Positions 1 through 11,380 of a stretch of 45,005 nt of DNA are shown one piece after another (within the stretch, counting starts at the first letter, position 1; each line of letters starts with the position of its first letter). Source of the DNA: Gloeophyllum trabeum ATCC 11539 (taxonomy: Eukaryota; Basidiomycota; Agaricomycetes; Gloeophyllales; Gloeophyllaceae). The stretch is from contig NW_006920422.1 in assembly GCF_000344685.1 (NCBI RefSeq), forward strand, positions 426,949-471,953, written 5' to 3'. Under the pieces are notes generated by a model. The model saw nothing but the letters and a program-made list of their open reading frames with translations, was not told where the DNA came from and searched no databases. The translations under genes and the position numbers were made by a program.

Positions 1-494
1 CTGAGTACTTCAGCGAGAAGGTTGCTTTCAACGTCGGGGGCCGCCGCAAGTCAGGGTTTGGTATACCCTTGGTTACCATTGCTCTTGTTTTAACTGCCGT
101 GAGTGTGTCTTTCGCGTGGTCTCACTGCTTCTAATACTGTTTGGCTTCAGGTCCAGTGTGCCCTGGATGAATGGGCCACAGGTCAGAGGAGTGGCGTCGA
201 GTTCAGCGAGAAGACGTATGGACCTGTCTTTGAACACCACCTATCGAAGCTCGACACCCTTAAGGAGAAGATGGCTGATATGGAGATTGTTGAACGCATT
301 CAGTCCCAGCTTCTGGATGGTGCTCGGTGGGTTTACATCAATATTTTATCCTGAGACAGTAACCAACCACGGAACATAGTGATTTTGCGAAGGTACCGGG
401 TGAAGACTGCAAAGCATCATCGGGCTTTGATGAGACTGAGTTAGAGAACATGCGCAGGGAATGGGCGGCAGCAGTCGCAGGTGTAGAAAACTAG
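1..494 (+). CDS. 3' end of a DUF6532-like protein gene (partial)
   Basis: Only the C-terminal part lies in the window. Three exons join in phase: 3-98, 151-326 and 380-494 (stop TAG at 492-494). Introns are 52 and 53 nt with GTGAGT/GTGGGT donors, a CTAAT branch site at 131 and CAG/TAG acceptors. The visible roughly 128 residues contain the stretch VQCALDEWATGQRSGVEFSE, then a YGPVFEHHLSKLDTLKEK-type helix. That pattern (an 'AL.EW.TG' turn, then 'FS...Y..V...H') resembles the fungal DUF6532 family of unknown function, common in Agaricomycetes. The family match is from memory and is the weak point; the exon structure is well supported. The 5' part lies upstream of the window. Confidence 0.6.
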
Positions 495-1142
495 TTCCAG
501 GGCTAACACGAGGGATATAGTATAGTCATGGATGTATCTCCTCAAATATCAAATTCTTTCATTGCTTATACCTGCCCTACGGTGTCTATCGAGTGATATG
601 CATGCCTATACAGCCTCTGCTATGGTGGCTATTGCGGCTATGCATAGTGTCTATTGCAACTGTGGTACTATGTGCGGCTATACCGGAACGGACGTTCCTA
701 TGAGCCTATGTTACCTATCCAGCCTATAGATCGCTTTATAGGAACCCGCGTGTTTCCTGATGCAATACAGAGGAAATCTTGATGCGCGATTGCTGGAGCG
801 GTATGGACGTTGGCTTTACAGAAAGAAATCTAGGATGTTCACTGTAACAGCAGCCAAAGCCTCCCAATCATATTGACCTACTGATGTGGGATGCATGAGG
901 TACAGTAGTTCACCGAACTGATACCACTCCATGTTACACCGAAGGCCGGGGACGAAATGCCATTCTGTCAATGGGATGATCGGGTCCGTACCCTAACCTT
1001 ACGCCCACGTTAGCATTTGGCGATCGCGAAGAACCACCTTCCACCTTTACACAACAATCATCGGCTTGCTCTTCAGAGTTCAGACGGTGTCTGTACTGTC
1101 CAGGCTGTCTGAACCGCCCGAGGCCGGTGCTTAAGTCTACCC
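495..1142. other. Intergenic, CTAT-rich low-complexity stretch
   Basis: No gene was found. From about 540 to 740 the sequence is enriched in short CTAT/CCTAT words, about a dozen in 200 bases, giving imperfect low complexity without a fixed repeat unit. The rest is ordinary intergenic DNA holding the promoter of the mL59 gene. Confidence 0.5.
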
Positions 1143-1975
1143 ATGGCGGCTACTGCAACTGCTGCCGCGAAAGCTGTCAAACGGTTTCGCGTAGAAAATC
1201 TACCTCGCCAACAGCTACGTGCAGCCGTGCAGACGAAACACACGAATGCTGAACGACCGATAGTCAAGGCGGCCAATCCATTCCTTCCCAGTCAAATTGC
1301 GTACAATGGGCATTGGGTCAAACCTCGGTACTCATTACGGCGGCAAAAAGAATTGGTGAAGAAAGCCAAGATGTCTGGGATGGTCGGGTTGCTTCCGCCT
1401 GGCCCCAAGCTCTCTGTCCAGGAGATTGAAGCCGCCAGACTTGCGCAGACCGTCTCTGCCAGGCCGGGCAAGCTCCAAGACTGGTGGTTGAGACCCGTCG
1501 AATGGTCTGCCGAGCCTGAAAGGACCAAACCTGCACCCAAGGTCGACACGCCGACGCAACCCATCTCGACGTTGTCCGTCTCTTCTGTCGATGAAGCGCA
1601 GCAGCAAGCCAAGGCGCGCCTGCGCCAGGAGCGTGCGGCCCTGCGGGTCAAGAGGAGAGAAATGGTCCAGGAGGCGAAGAAGTGTGGCTTAGTGGCAATG
1701 TACATCGGGAGGAAGCGGATGTTCAAGGGACACAAGTGGGAGAGGGTCTTGGCCGACAGGCGTCGCAAGCACCGTATTTTGATGAGGGACATGGCGAAGC
1801 GGGTACAGAAGTACAAATCGGTGCGTAGCAGTCCCTCCCAGCTTCTTCTGCAAGCGCCAGTCCTTCAAGTTGTAATAACGAGACTTACATTATGTTCATT
1901 TTCTAGTTCTACCGCAAGAGAAGGCCGAGCCCCCTCGCTGTCCCTCGGGCAAACAACCAGAAGCTCCCCTTCTAA
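1143..1975 (+). CDS. MRPL25: Mitochondrial large-subunit ribosomal protein mL59 (MRPL25 family)
   Basis: Two exons, 1143-1820 and 1907-1975, encode about 248 residues. The 86-nt intron splices in phase 0. The N-terminus is Ala/Arg/Lys-rich, as expected for mitochondrial import. The signature of the mL59 domain follows: KPRYSLRRQKELVKKAKMSG at residues 59-78, then LLPPGPK. A central Arg/Lys/Glu-rich helical part ends in an 'ERVLADRRRKHRILMRDMAKR' type segment. mL59 is a fungal component of the large mitoribosomal subunit. The ATG at 1143 sits in a good context (cccATGg) and is the first in frame. An unspliced reading continues as an open frame to 2186, but its sequence after 1821 loses family resemblance, so the spliced form is preferred. 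Confidence 0.85.
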
Positions 1976-2293
1976 GTCCTTCATGGCCGACTTTACACAA
2001 TTCTGCTTGCCCCTGTATCTTATCCTGATCTTACGGCACTTGCTCAATATTAATGCAGTACTTGAGCGACAAACCTGGTATCATTTGCATTCACTTGCTA
2101 GGGTTGCAAGCCTACCTCGCGATCTGCTACTTAGTCCCGCTTCCACAATTGTACTGTTGCTTGTGTCTGTGGGACAGTCTCCTTAAGATATTACGTGACC
2201 ACGTTATTCCCTACTGAAGGGATGGGATGCCTGAAGAGGCGAAAAATCTGAAGAGGTGAAAAAGTCCCCGTGGACGTTTTCAGTCAAAAGAAT
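1976..2293. other. Intergenic between mL59 and tRNA-Val
   Basis: About 320 bases with no supported gene. The open frame that runs through it from the mL59 gene is intron and 3'-UTR read-through. An AAAA run at 2286-2289, read on the minus strand as TTTT, is the likely Pol III terminator of the neighbouring tRNA. Confidence 0.55.
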
Positions 2294-2377
2294 GAGCCGA
2301 CCCAGGTTCGAACTGAGGACCGCCTGTGCACTTTTACAGTGTTAGACAGGCGTGATAACCAACTACACCATCGGCCC
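2294..2377 (-). tRNA. tRNA-Val(AAC) with an 11-nt intron
   Basis: On the minus strand the sequence folds into a complete cloverleaf. The acceptor stem GGGCCGA pairs with TCGGCTC, with one G-T wobble. The D-arm is of the tRNA-Val type, the anticodon stem CCTGT pairs with ACAGG, and the T-arm CTCAG-TTCGAAC-CTGGG is perfect. The anticodon AAC lies at 2341-2343, as GTT on the plus strand. An 11-nt intron at 2329-2339 sits one base 3' of the anticodon, the canonical eukaryotic position. Mature length is 73 nt before CCA. A TTTT terminator follows immediately (2286-2289 on the plus strand). Confidence 0.93.
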
Positions 2378-3451
2378 GATAAATGTGTGTTTATAGGCAA
2401 AGTTAGTTATTAAAAGCTGGATATGATGCTCATGAGTTCTCCCTTGGCCATTGGCCAACGTTAACCCTAGTAGGCAGACCGTAATTGCCTCCCTTATAAG
2501 GCAGTGGGAGAGCGATCGGCATATAACGCCCTTGACTCCACGATGCACAGTGCACACTGGCCCGGGAGCGTACTGGTAACTGATACCGTGAAGCTGGAAA
2601 CAAAGCTATGTAAGGTAAGCTATGTGCCTGCACGGCGCTTCTCAATATCTGCAAATTTCTTCATCGTGACGACTTTGGCGTCTTTGAAGTCTGCGATGTG
2701 ATTTGAGGGCGGCCCTCTACATATTCTCCCTCTCCGACGATGTCCTGCCTCCCCGCTTCTACGAACCAATCGAGAAGCTTGGGAGTCGTTGAGGCTGGTT
2801 TCAACCCTTCAAGCTTCAGAGTTATGCCAGTTTGCACTGAGCTTTTGGAATCCAAGAGAGACGTAAGGCGCTATGATAATGGACGATTCAGGTCCTTTCG
2901 ACATACTGGTCTGATCGACGCGCCTGTGAGTTATGGGACGACTTTTATCTCGTCTTGTAACACGCAGGCACGTCGTTCTGACACGGATGCCTGCCGACCC
3001 TCTAATTCTCCTACTGGAAAGGGTAGCAGTGAGGTTGATACGATTGACTTTTGTGGAGCTGACTGGTCTTTCAAGGACCTTTGAGGACAAGCGAATAACC
3101 TCGACTGGAGAGCCTATATATCGGTGAGGAAGTAAAATTGTAAAGTGTTGCAGAGAAGTTATCGGGTCGCAATCATGAAGCACGACCCTGAGCTTGACGG
3201 TACGTTGCACAGTCCACAGTTTAACAGCATCCTCCGCGCTGACCATAAGAGTAGAGGTTGCATTGCGAATCGTAAGGTGAGACTCGCAACAACACGTGAT
3301 TGAGTCCATTGACCACAGCGTAGCCTCAGCCACACGCGAAGGTTCCCGTGTCAGTGCCACATCTCGCTGCCTCTTAAACGAAGACAGTATCCACAGCCAC
3401 CTTCGCTTTTCTAACCCTCTCAATCACCTTTACTATCTCTGCTGCTCTACC
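2378..3451. other. Long intergenic region
   Basis: About 1.07 kb without a convincing gene. Several overlapping open frames of 100-200 codons exist on both strands. None starts with ATG in a good context, none resembles a family I know, and no phase-consistent exons could be joined. The right end holds the promoter and 5'-UTR of the gene starting at 3452. Confidence 0.45.
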
Positions 3452-4765
3452 ATGGTCGATCCTCTTCCTTTTGTCTGTGTCTTCAGTGATCATCGCAAGG
3501 ACGATACCAAGTTTTGGACTTGGGCCCCCGGCCGGGAAGAACCACAGCCTCAGTTACTCGACTGGAACTTCAAAGTACCCAAATTGCTTTCAGCATTGCA
3601 CGAGACCTTCAAGGTTCCACCCATAAGTTTCGCCCCCTTTCCCGCAGGTGATAGTTCCGTTGTTTTGAAGCAGGAACAACCTGACAGTTTTATAGGAGAT
3701 TCAAATGTCCGTTATACTAGACATATGGAAAGCATGCCACATGCTAATCAGGCACGCAGGATTTCCTTGTCACGTTTATCGATAGACGTGAATATCTTGT
3801 AAAGTTACGGGGTAATGATAGCGGCGTCTCCGGCAGCAGTGAATACGACATCGGTTGTGAGGTACGTCTTCCCTACCTCCATCACAGGTGACGCCGGTAC
3901 TATCTATAACCCAAGCAAGCGACCATCTCAATTGTACGAAGATACACAACCATTCCAGTGCGCTCGCCCGTCGGCTACAATCCGGATCTTCAAGGTGTCT
4001 TAAGCACGCCTATTTCAATCCAGGAGCATGTAAGGCAAAATTTCTGATATCTAATCATCGCTGATATATTTTTTCCAGCTTCCGACGGCCATTCCCTTAC
4101 ATCAGATGTGGCCGCGCATGAGCCCAGCACAGCGTGAAGCGACCATCGTGTCTATTGGGAATATCTGGGCCCAACTGCTGACTGTGCGGTACAAGACCAT
4201 AGGCAGACTCTCGACAAGCCCTAGCGGGGACGTCCGCGTCGGCCCCGTACGTGTCGGAACCAGCAAAGGGGAACGCGGCCCTTTCCGTACAGTTAGAGAG
4301 TGGCTAGTCGCTTTGGCGCTGCGAGAGCTTCTCCCGGAATCGGAGGCTGGAATGACGCCGGAGCAAGAGCAACATATGGGCGTCGTTGCGGAAAGGCTGT
4401 CGAAAGGCTCTCCTATACTGGATCGTGGCGGGATTGTGTTATCCAACCTGAAATCCTGCGTCATAAACCACACCAAGCTGGACGCACATCACCTTCTGGT
4501 CGACACCGCCGATCCCACTGAGATCCTGGCCGTTGTAGGCTGGCAGCACGCCTATGTTGTGCCCTTGTTCTCTGTGGTGTTGCCCCCTCTCGAGCTGCCA
4601 GGATGTGACACCCCGACGACGACCAGGTACTCTCATCTCATGCTCAGGCAAATCATGGAGAAGATTCCTGCCTGGGCCCTCATGAACAGCGAGGAAGCCA
4701 GGGAGCTCCGTGACTTGTATCAGCTTGCAAAGCATAGCCATGACCGGAGCTCAAAAGGTTATTGA
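3452..4765 (+). CDS. Catalytically dead APH-like (aminoglycoside phosphotransferase fold) protein
   Basis: Four exons, 3452-3647, 3752-3861, 3916-4029 and 4079-4765, give about 368 residues in the fungal APH (PF01636-like) fold. Exon 2 carries the N-lobe strand EYLVKL and a SEYDIGCE helix. Exon 3 (38 codons) carries the IPV..PVGYNPD hinge segment. Exon 4 carries the C-lobe. It aligns without gaps to its convergent neighbour (4862-6191) through the catalytic core. However, HxD reads H271-T-K273 (Asp to Lys), the following Asn is His278, and the metal-binding DWE reads GWQ (Asp to Gly294). All three catalytic positions are therefore lost while the frame stays open. I infer a pseudokinase rather than a pseudogene. 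Intron 1 (104 nt) is the least certain splice. The ATG at 3452 has a strong context (accATGg). Confidence 0.75.
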
Positions 4766-4861
4766 TATCACGCTATCTGTACTTTCGCCTAGATATATCC
4801 TCTAACCAGCAAGATGTACAATACTGGACGGAACAGAGAATACAACGGAAGCCATTATGGT

Positions 4862-6191
4862 CTAGTAACGGCGATCTTCCGGTTCAGGCGTCTCCGAACG
4901 CCTGAACGCCTCACGACGAAGGCGCTCTTCATCGACTTGTAGAGACAACCGGGCAAGGGAAGCTACAGCGTCTTCAACCTTGCTGGGATTTACGCGCCTC
5001 TCCTGCGCTTCCCGAAGCAAGTTGCGCAACTCCCATCCGGGCTCCCGTCCGCCCGCATTCCAAGCGGAAACGCGGAGCCTGATGAGCTCGTATCCGAACG
5101 CGTGTAGCTCCTGCTTCTCGACCTCGTACATTTTCCAGGTACGCTCGAAGAACCGAGGTTGTATGGCCCACATGGGAGCTGTGCGCGCCCCTTCCCAATC
5201 GATGACGCCTGTAATCTCAGTAGGGAAGTCGGGGTTTACGAAGACATTGGTCAGGTTGAGGTCGACATGCTCCAATGCAATCTTTGAATGATCTGCGGCA
5301 TCATCCAAAAGGTCCGCTTCCTCGATCTCCTTGATCACCTCTTTCATCCGTTCCAGGTCTTCCCCTTGCAGTGGACGGTCACGACCAACGTCGAGGTCTC
5401 CCTTAGCCACAGCAAGCAGCCAATCTTTCTGTGACCCGAATGGACCACATTTCTCGTCATCCGGAACGCTCCTGTCGATCTTGTCATGGGACGGGATCAG
5501 CGCCATTGGCCCAACAACGAAGGAGTCTTCCCCTTCCTCATAGAGGCTCCCAATCTTCGAGAATCGCTGCTTCAGAAGCTGCGCGAACACATTCGCCATG
5601 GCCAGTGTGAGCTTCCGGCGCAGCTCCTTGGACAGTGCCGGCCACATCAGGATAGCGGCGACACCGTGGACCTGAGTTGTCCTTGCATAAGCGCAACTGT
5701 TAGTCAAGGCTATGAGACAGACGCACCCGCTCCATCACCATCCATTCGCCGCCTACTTTGCCGTCTTTGTCTGGGTCATACGCCAGGACCTCCGGGACGG
5801 GGACCTTGGTATGTTTCCTAACGTATTTCATCGTCGCGATCTGGGCACGGTCAGTGGCACGCCAGTGGCATCGAAGTGGTATTTACCTCTGAGGTCATCT
5901 TGAAGGGGCATTTCTCTCCTGCGTATTTCCGAATTGTCGGATTCATGACTCGAACCACGACTTTTCGCCCCGATTCCAAAGTGGCTATATAAATCTGCAG
6001 GGCGATTAGATCCATGTATATGTGAGCTTGTCTACCCCTACCATATGATGAGGGGCTGTCAGCGGTAAGATGGAGCCTTTCCTCAAGGAAAGTACGGGCA
6101 CACCATCGAAATGAGGCTTGAGCTCTTTACACTTCTCGGGCAGACGTTCGTTTAGTCGCTCGCGTAACGTCTCAATAGAAATTTCGGGCAT
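4862..6191 (-). CDS. APH-like phosphotransferase, catalytic residues intact
   Basis: Four minus-strand exons: 6191-6096, 5994-5887, 5840-5727 and 5671-4862 (about 375 residues). Exon 2 holds the N-lobe strand RKVVVRV and exon 3 the VPVPEVLAYDPD segment with GGEWMVMER, the typical hinge of fungal APH proteins. Exon 4 holds the catalytic loop LEHVDLNLTN (Asp243, Asn248) and GVIDWEGA (Asp264). This family is thought to phosphorylate small molecules; the substrate is unknown. It lies tail-to-tail with its paralogue, 96 bases apart. Exon 3 has exactly 38 codons in both genes, and the last two introns are in the same phase and position, so the pair arose by inverted duplication. The exon 1 donor (GTACTT) is the least certain point. 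Confidence 0.78.
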
Positions 6192-6750
6192 CGTGGATGG
6201 GTCTCGAGCAAATGTCGCAAGACGGTAGTGTCGAGAGGTGATATATGTGGTCGCGAACAATGGTGTGGCACGGCGCGATTCCCGTGTCACGGGTGGCGAC
6301 GATTTCGGAAGTGCCCGGAGTGAACAAAGGAACGTACCCTTTGTCCACGATACAGAATGAACTTCCAGCTTACATGTATCCAGTGTACCAGCGAATGTCC
6401 ACAGAGCACGCGGCCATCTCGTTATCGCGTGATGCCAGGGAGCCACTGCGAAAGGACTGAGATTCCGACACTATGTCCCTTGATCATAAATGATGCCCGA
6501 TGGACACAACTTCTCCGGATGTTGCAGGGAAAGACAAGCAAAATTATTGTATCGTATTGAGGATGAACGCACCAAAGGGCACCCTCACCGTCAAGAGAGG
6601 CCTAATGATAAGTGGCATCGACTTCACGACCAAGGGCCGCACGCTATCGGAAATCCATGGTTAAGCATGTATCATGCAAATGGTTATCACCAATGGGAGC
6701 AGTAGAGAATAGGTATAATATTAAGGGATACCTCCATGACGATTATGATC
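6192..6750. other. Intergenic between the APH-like gene and RMD1
   Basis: About 560 bases holding the upstream region of the minus-strand APH-like gene and the 3' side of RMD1. Open frames here lack ATG starts or family resemblance. No gene seen. Confidence 0.5.
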
Positions 6751-8651
6751 TTACACTTTCCCCGGCGACGAAGCCATCATCCTGTCCAAAGTCCGCAAAA
6801 CATCGTCCCTCGAGAAGACTGCTGCTGCTGCTGCCTGTACGTGTTTCTTACTCGTTGTAGCATGCACTACGAGGCGAGCAAGGACCTCTCCCTGTACGAA
6901 GACATTAGTACCTACGGACACACCCAACCGTATGGATACGTACCAATTCAACCAGACAAGCGACTACAATTAACCTGACAATAGGTAGCAGTTAGGAGAT
7001 ATCAGTACATGCCGCAAAACGCGACGAACCAGATGATAATCCACGTTATACGCTCCATAGCGGAATTATTGAGGTGATTATGTATAGCATCCAACTGAAA
7101 CGAGTGTCAGTATGCCTGACGCCTCACCTACATCAGCCGCAACGTACCAGGTCACTCGCAACGCCGAGTTTCTCGTTCAGCACCTCCACGCGCGACTCCA
7201 CCTCCATATACTCTCTAACGCTTTCGTACAGCTCGCCCAAGGTTGCCTCGTCCCAGAACAGCTCGGGCACGTCTAGGATGTTGCCTATCAAGTTCACGTC
7301 CCTTTTCAGCTTGAACAGCCGGCCTGTCAGCTTGAGCGCTTCGGTCCTTCGCAGGGTGAGCACGCCCGAGGAGGCGAGCTGTCGCGGGATGGAGAGGGTG
7401 GTGGGTGCGGAGAGGACGCGGTGGGTGACCGACTCATAGTGGGCGAGGAGGGTGGACTGGGCAAGCGCATGCGAGATGGATATCTTCAGGAGATGGGAGG
7501 GAGATTTGAAAGCTTTTGTGGACGGTTAGCGTGTACACAATTGAAACCAAATGTAACCTACTAAAGAAGTCGTTGTATATTCTCGGATACACGATATTGG
7601 GATCGTGCTGCCTTTTGAGTGAGCCGTCCATGGTGGAGAATGAGCAATACCTGCACTCACAACATAGTGGAACTCCTCCACCTCCCAATCCTCCTCGTGG
7701 AACTTGCGAAGCATAACCCCCGCGTTCTCCACGTCTTCCAGGATGCCTCGTTCCTGGCTCTCCGACATTCCAAAGAACGCCACCACGCCGTACGAGAAAA
7801 ATATCACCTCCGCGACGTTATCTTCAATAACGGGAGCCGAGACGGCTTGGGACCGCGCTCGAGGTGTGCCCCTACCATTCGCATCGTGTTCCGTTTCTGT
7901 CTCCGTTTCGGGTTCTGTCTCGGACGGTACGCTACGTGACAGCTTGGGCGAGCCTGACTGGATGTAGCCGTCCTGGTTCACTTCCGGGGACTGGGACGTG
8001 AAGTAGGTTCCCTGGTATCCGTTCTCCTCTGCCTCGGACATCCGGTGGAGGAGAGTCTGCGTGCCGGGAGACTTTGGCGGTGCTGAAGAGCGCAAATTCG
8101 AGTTGGGCCCGTAGCCCGGCAGTAGGGGGAGGTGATACATCTGCAAGAACATGCACTAAGCGTCTCATAACGCATATGGCTCATATTAGATACCCACTCA
8201 CCACATACATCGCCTCATCATACACCCTCGGCGTGACATTATGCTCCCTCTTCAAGAAGCTCGCTAGGAGCTTCATCTTGAACCCGTCCGCGACGCAGTA
8301 TACAGTCAACCGCTTGAACCCCGCCTTCTTGCGCTGGTCCTTGCTCATGCGCTCGCCCGCGTTCTTGTAGTCGCGCACGACGACGCCCGTGTCCGTCTCG
8401 TACCCGAGCGTCGTGTCATCTTCGACGTCCGCGCCGGGCAGCGGCTTCGTCTGCGGCGCGCTCGGCAGCACCACGAGCTTCTGCGACGTCTTGGACGTGC
8501 GCTGCGCCTTGGGCGCGACCGTCGTCGGCAGCGTCGACAGCGACGGGCGCCGCGTCGGCTTTGCGGGCGCGTGCGGCCTCGTGTGTCTGCGCCCTGGCAG
8601 CGGCGCGGACGGCGTCCGTGTTATCTTGGGCAGTGGCATCGGTGTGGCCAT
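6751..8651 (-). CDS. RMD1/RMND1 family protein (DUF155), mitochondrial/membrane-anchored
   Basis: Seven exons: 8651-8202, 8140-7661, 7607-7562, 7512-7148, 7094-7030, 6974-6944 and 6891-6751 (525 residues). All introns are 49-61 nt and all phases match. The first about 100 residues are Pro/Arg/Ser/Thr-rich. DUF155 then starts with LTVYCVADGFKMK, continues with EVIFFSYGVVAFFGMS and PRIYNDFF, then SISHALAQSTLLAHYES, NILDVPELFWDE and SRVEVLNEKL. The end is the conserved ITWIIIWLIVVACLVEL membrane anchor, read across two splice junctions. Yeast RMD1 is needed for meiotic nuclear division; human RMND1 supports mitochondrial translation. A run of five Ala codons near the C-terminus explains the CTG repeat at 6822-6837. 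The ATG at 8651 is the first true ATG of the frame. Confidence 0.88.
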
Positions 8652-8999
8652 CGTGCAGGCTCGCAAGTGCTCGCAGCTTGAAAGCTAAGCTTGTGGTAAA
8701 GTGTGGCAAGAAGAACGTGACTGGTCACTGACGTCAATAGCACATTCTGTAGGTCCATATGTACGCCACCGCATCGACATTGCACTGGACAGTAGACTAC
8801 AAGACACTATTCTCTATAATCCTTTGTATACATATGCAGCTCTAAAACCAAGACTAATATAGAGGTAGTATCTCGACATCGTCATCGTCATTCCCAGACC
8901 CCAGTCATAGTAATAAACAAGACGTATAGGTAGGGAACGCTACTAGTGTCCAAAACACCGAGAACCAGAGAGAGAGGGAGAAAAGGCAAGCCGGCGGAG
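8652..8999. other. Intergenic with a GA-rich tract
   Basis: 348 bases between two same-strand genes, holding the RMD1 promoter and the transporter 3' end. A short GA-rich tract (AGAGAGAGGGAGAAAAGG) lies at about 8969-8986. No gene was found. Confidence 0.5.
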
Positions 9000-10340
9000 T
9001 TACTTGCCACCTGATGTCTTGAAGAGCACGAGGCCACCCAGGGCTATTGTGTAGCCGAGGACTTGCAGGGGAGTGATTTGGGAGCCGAAGATGAGGACGG
9101 ATCCGCTGATCAGGAGGATGTCCTGGAGAAGACGGCCACCCTTAGTTGCCTGGACGATGCGTGAGATAAAAGAGACATACCTTGAACACACCAGCCAGCG
9201 TCAGAACCAATCCGCTGCCGGCTCCGACGAGAAAGACGGCGGCGATGTTAAGCAGGAACGCGACCGCGGCATTGGAGAAAAGAATAAGAGGACCGACGCG
9301 CGCTAGAAGTGGACGTCATCAGTCAATAAAGCCATAGCCTTAACATGAGATAACCCACCTAGCTCATAGAAAGGAGCCAATCCCTCGGTGAATGGTATCA
9401 CCAAAAGATTGATCATGGCGCACACAGGCGCGTAGTAGTGCAGGGACACCAGGGGATCCATCTTCATACCGTGCAGGAGGATCTGGATCATCACTAGGCG
9501 AGAAGCCTCGAACTATAGGAGCACCTCGTCAGCACGCTTCTCAGGCGAACACGAGAAGTTGAGACTTACGACGACTGCCAGTGCCTGGACGATAAAACCT
9601 AGTAGGTTAAAGTGAAGCTCGCCGTGCGAAGCCAGGGCGACACCTGACGAGATCATGAATACGATGACGCCGAGCTTCCTATTCGGCTCTTGAATACGGA
9701 ATGTCCATGAAATGAGGAGGATGGCTACGGGCACGAAGGCCTACCAACAAGTTTAGTATTGGAACCAACAGTGGACATTAACGAAGCCACTCGCCTTAAG
9801 CATTTGGATGTAAGCGACACTCAGGTAAAGATAGGCAGTGTTGCTCAGGATCAAACTGGCGCTAAAGAGGATGCCGATCGGGAGTATAGACCGGACGAAC
9901 AATTCCTTGGTCATGTTCACATCTTTGGCTCCATCAACAAGATGCGTCGTGCGCTGCAATATCCGTGTGCCTATCGCCTGTGCCGAACACCTCAGCCCCC
10001 GTCAATAATCTGAGACACCCAGGGCGGAACTCACGGCGAAGGTCAAGTGCCACGTTACCAGGAACACTGGGTACCTGAACTGCAGCGTATTGTAGAGGTA
10101 GTTGTTGTAGATGATGACCGACGACGAGAGGACAATCCATATAGGAATAATCATCGCCGCCGACATCTTCGGCTTGTTGGCAGGGGCAGGTTGCCTCGCT
10201 GAGACCGGCGATGGCAGGGGCTCATCCTTTGCGTCGTACGGCTCCTTTGCTTCCAGGTGGAGAGAACTATTGCGAGAGCCGCTCGAGGCGCTCTCGGAGT
10301 CGTCCAGGTGCAGCTGTTCGAGATCCTTTTCTGTCGACAT
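9000..10340 (-). CDS. Triose-phosphate/nucleotide-sugar transporter family (TPT) protein
   Basis: Six exons: 10340-10035, 9977-9795, 9740-9570, 9512-9359, 9302-9181 and 9122-9000 (352 residues). The first about 60 residues are acidic and Pro/Ser-rich, likely cytosolic. Hydrophobic segments of the drug/metabolite transporter fold follow: MIIPIWIVLSSSVIIYNNYL, FPV-TWHL, AYLYLSVAYIQMLK, AFVPVAILLISW, GVALASHGE, LVSLHYYAPVC, VAFLLNIAAVFLVG and YTIALGGLVLF. TPT proteins exchange sugar phosphates or nucleotide sugars across Golgi/ER membranes; the substrate cannot be read from sequence. Intron 2 (9741-9794) begins with GC (GCGAGT) instead of GT and ends TAG; the flanking protein is continuous across it (YIQMLK then AFVPVA), so it is a GC-AG intron. 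Confidence 0.88.
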
Positions 10341-11380
10341 GAGGTGTGTGATGGCGAAGTCGTAACCGAAAGTGAAGCGAAATTCAAGTTAAAAGACACA
10401 AATTCTAAAGGCTGGAAGACCGTTAGCGGATTTGACGGAAAGCAAGAGGGGTAAAACGCTTACAGCGAATATATAGGCGGCTAGAGCGATTCTGGCGGGT
10501 ATAGATCAGGAATGAAGGGGATGAGCGAAGCGCCGTGTAGACACCCAGAATAGGCAGCTTGCTCACGTTTTCGGCACGAGTGACACGAATTTAATCTGGC
10601 TAGCGCTGGTCTCAAGTACAAAGCAAGAGTAAGGACTGGATGTTTCGTACGGAGAAATAACACAGGAGGTTGCAGGAGTTGCAAGAAGATAAAATTAATG
10701 GAACTTGCAGAGAAGATGTGGTTGGTAAGGGGGTGTACTCTGTTATAACCATTTTGGAGCCCCATATCAATCATATTATTTGATTGCCAGAGTACTTTCG
10801 CGGCCGGCGTACGATACCCGTCTACAGTCCACTTACGTCTTTCCCCAACGAACTGAAGGGCTTGTAGAGCACGACATCGGGACAGGTGACGATCTCGTAC
10901 CAAGCATGTTTGCGAGAGGACGGACGGGAAGTGTCAGACGTCATGTCTGTACTCGACTCACGCATGCGGAGAATTGGATCAGCTATTTCTGACCATGTCG
11001 TATTACATTCCTGTTCCTCTGAGATAATAATCAAGGACGACGTGGCCCCGCGCCATATGCCTCATCTACTCCAGTGGAAGCAGCCGTTCAACTTGGAAGA
11101 CGATGACCCCAGCAACAACAGTGAGCGCCGGAGTCTTATAATCTCAATAGTAGAGGAAGATCAGCAACAAGTTATGAACACTTGCATGTATTATAAGCTT
11201 ACATACATTCATTCGGACATGCCTCCCATATCCTGGTATGGTGTAACATAAGACCGCACGGACCGGGCAGGACGATGAGAGGCGAAGACCGACTAGACTA
11301 GAGACGGCCGATGCACGAATTCCAGAGGAGGGCTGTCTCATAGGGTTCCCCTCGCGGAATAAGAAAACCATTGCACAGGC
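10341..11380. other. Intergenic, about 1 kb
   Basis: This region lies between the start of the transporter gene and the 3' end of LSM8. Open frames of 70-140 codons exist on both strands, with scattered GTGAGT/GTAAGT words on the minus strand (about 10965 and 10832). No chain of exons resembling a known protein could be built. A non-coding or orphan transcript is possible but unsupported. Confidence 0.4.

Noticed and set aside
2809..3423. 204-codon open frame on the minus strand
   Set aside because: It has no ATG at its start, no family resemblance, and overlaps other equally long frames; probably chance.
5981..5992. TATA-like GTGGCTATATAA on the minus-strand APH gene
   Set aside because: It falls at the start of exon 2 and reads as coding sequence there, not as a promoter.
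6822..6837. CTG trinucleotide repeat
   Set aside because: It is the Ala-run codons of the RMD1 last exon, not an independent repeat locus.
10481..10903. 140-codon minus-strand frame
   Set aside because: It begins at a non-ATG codon, has no recognisable motifs and no supporting splice structure.
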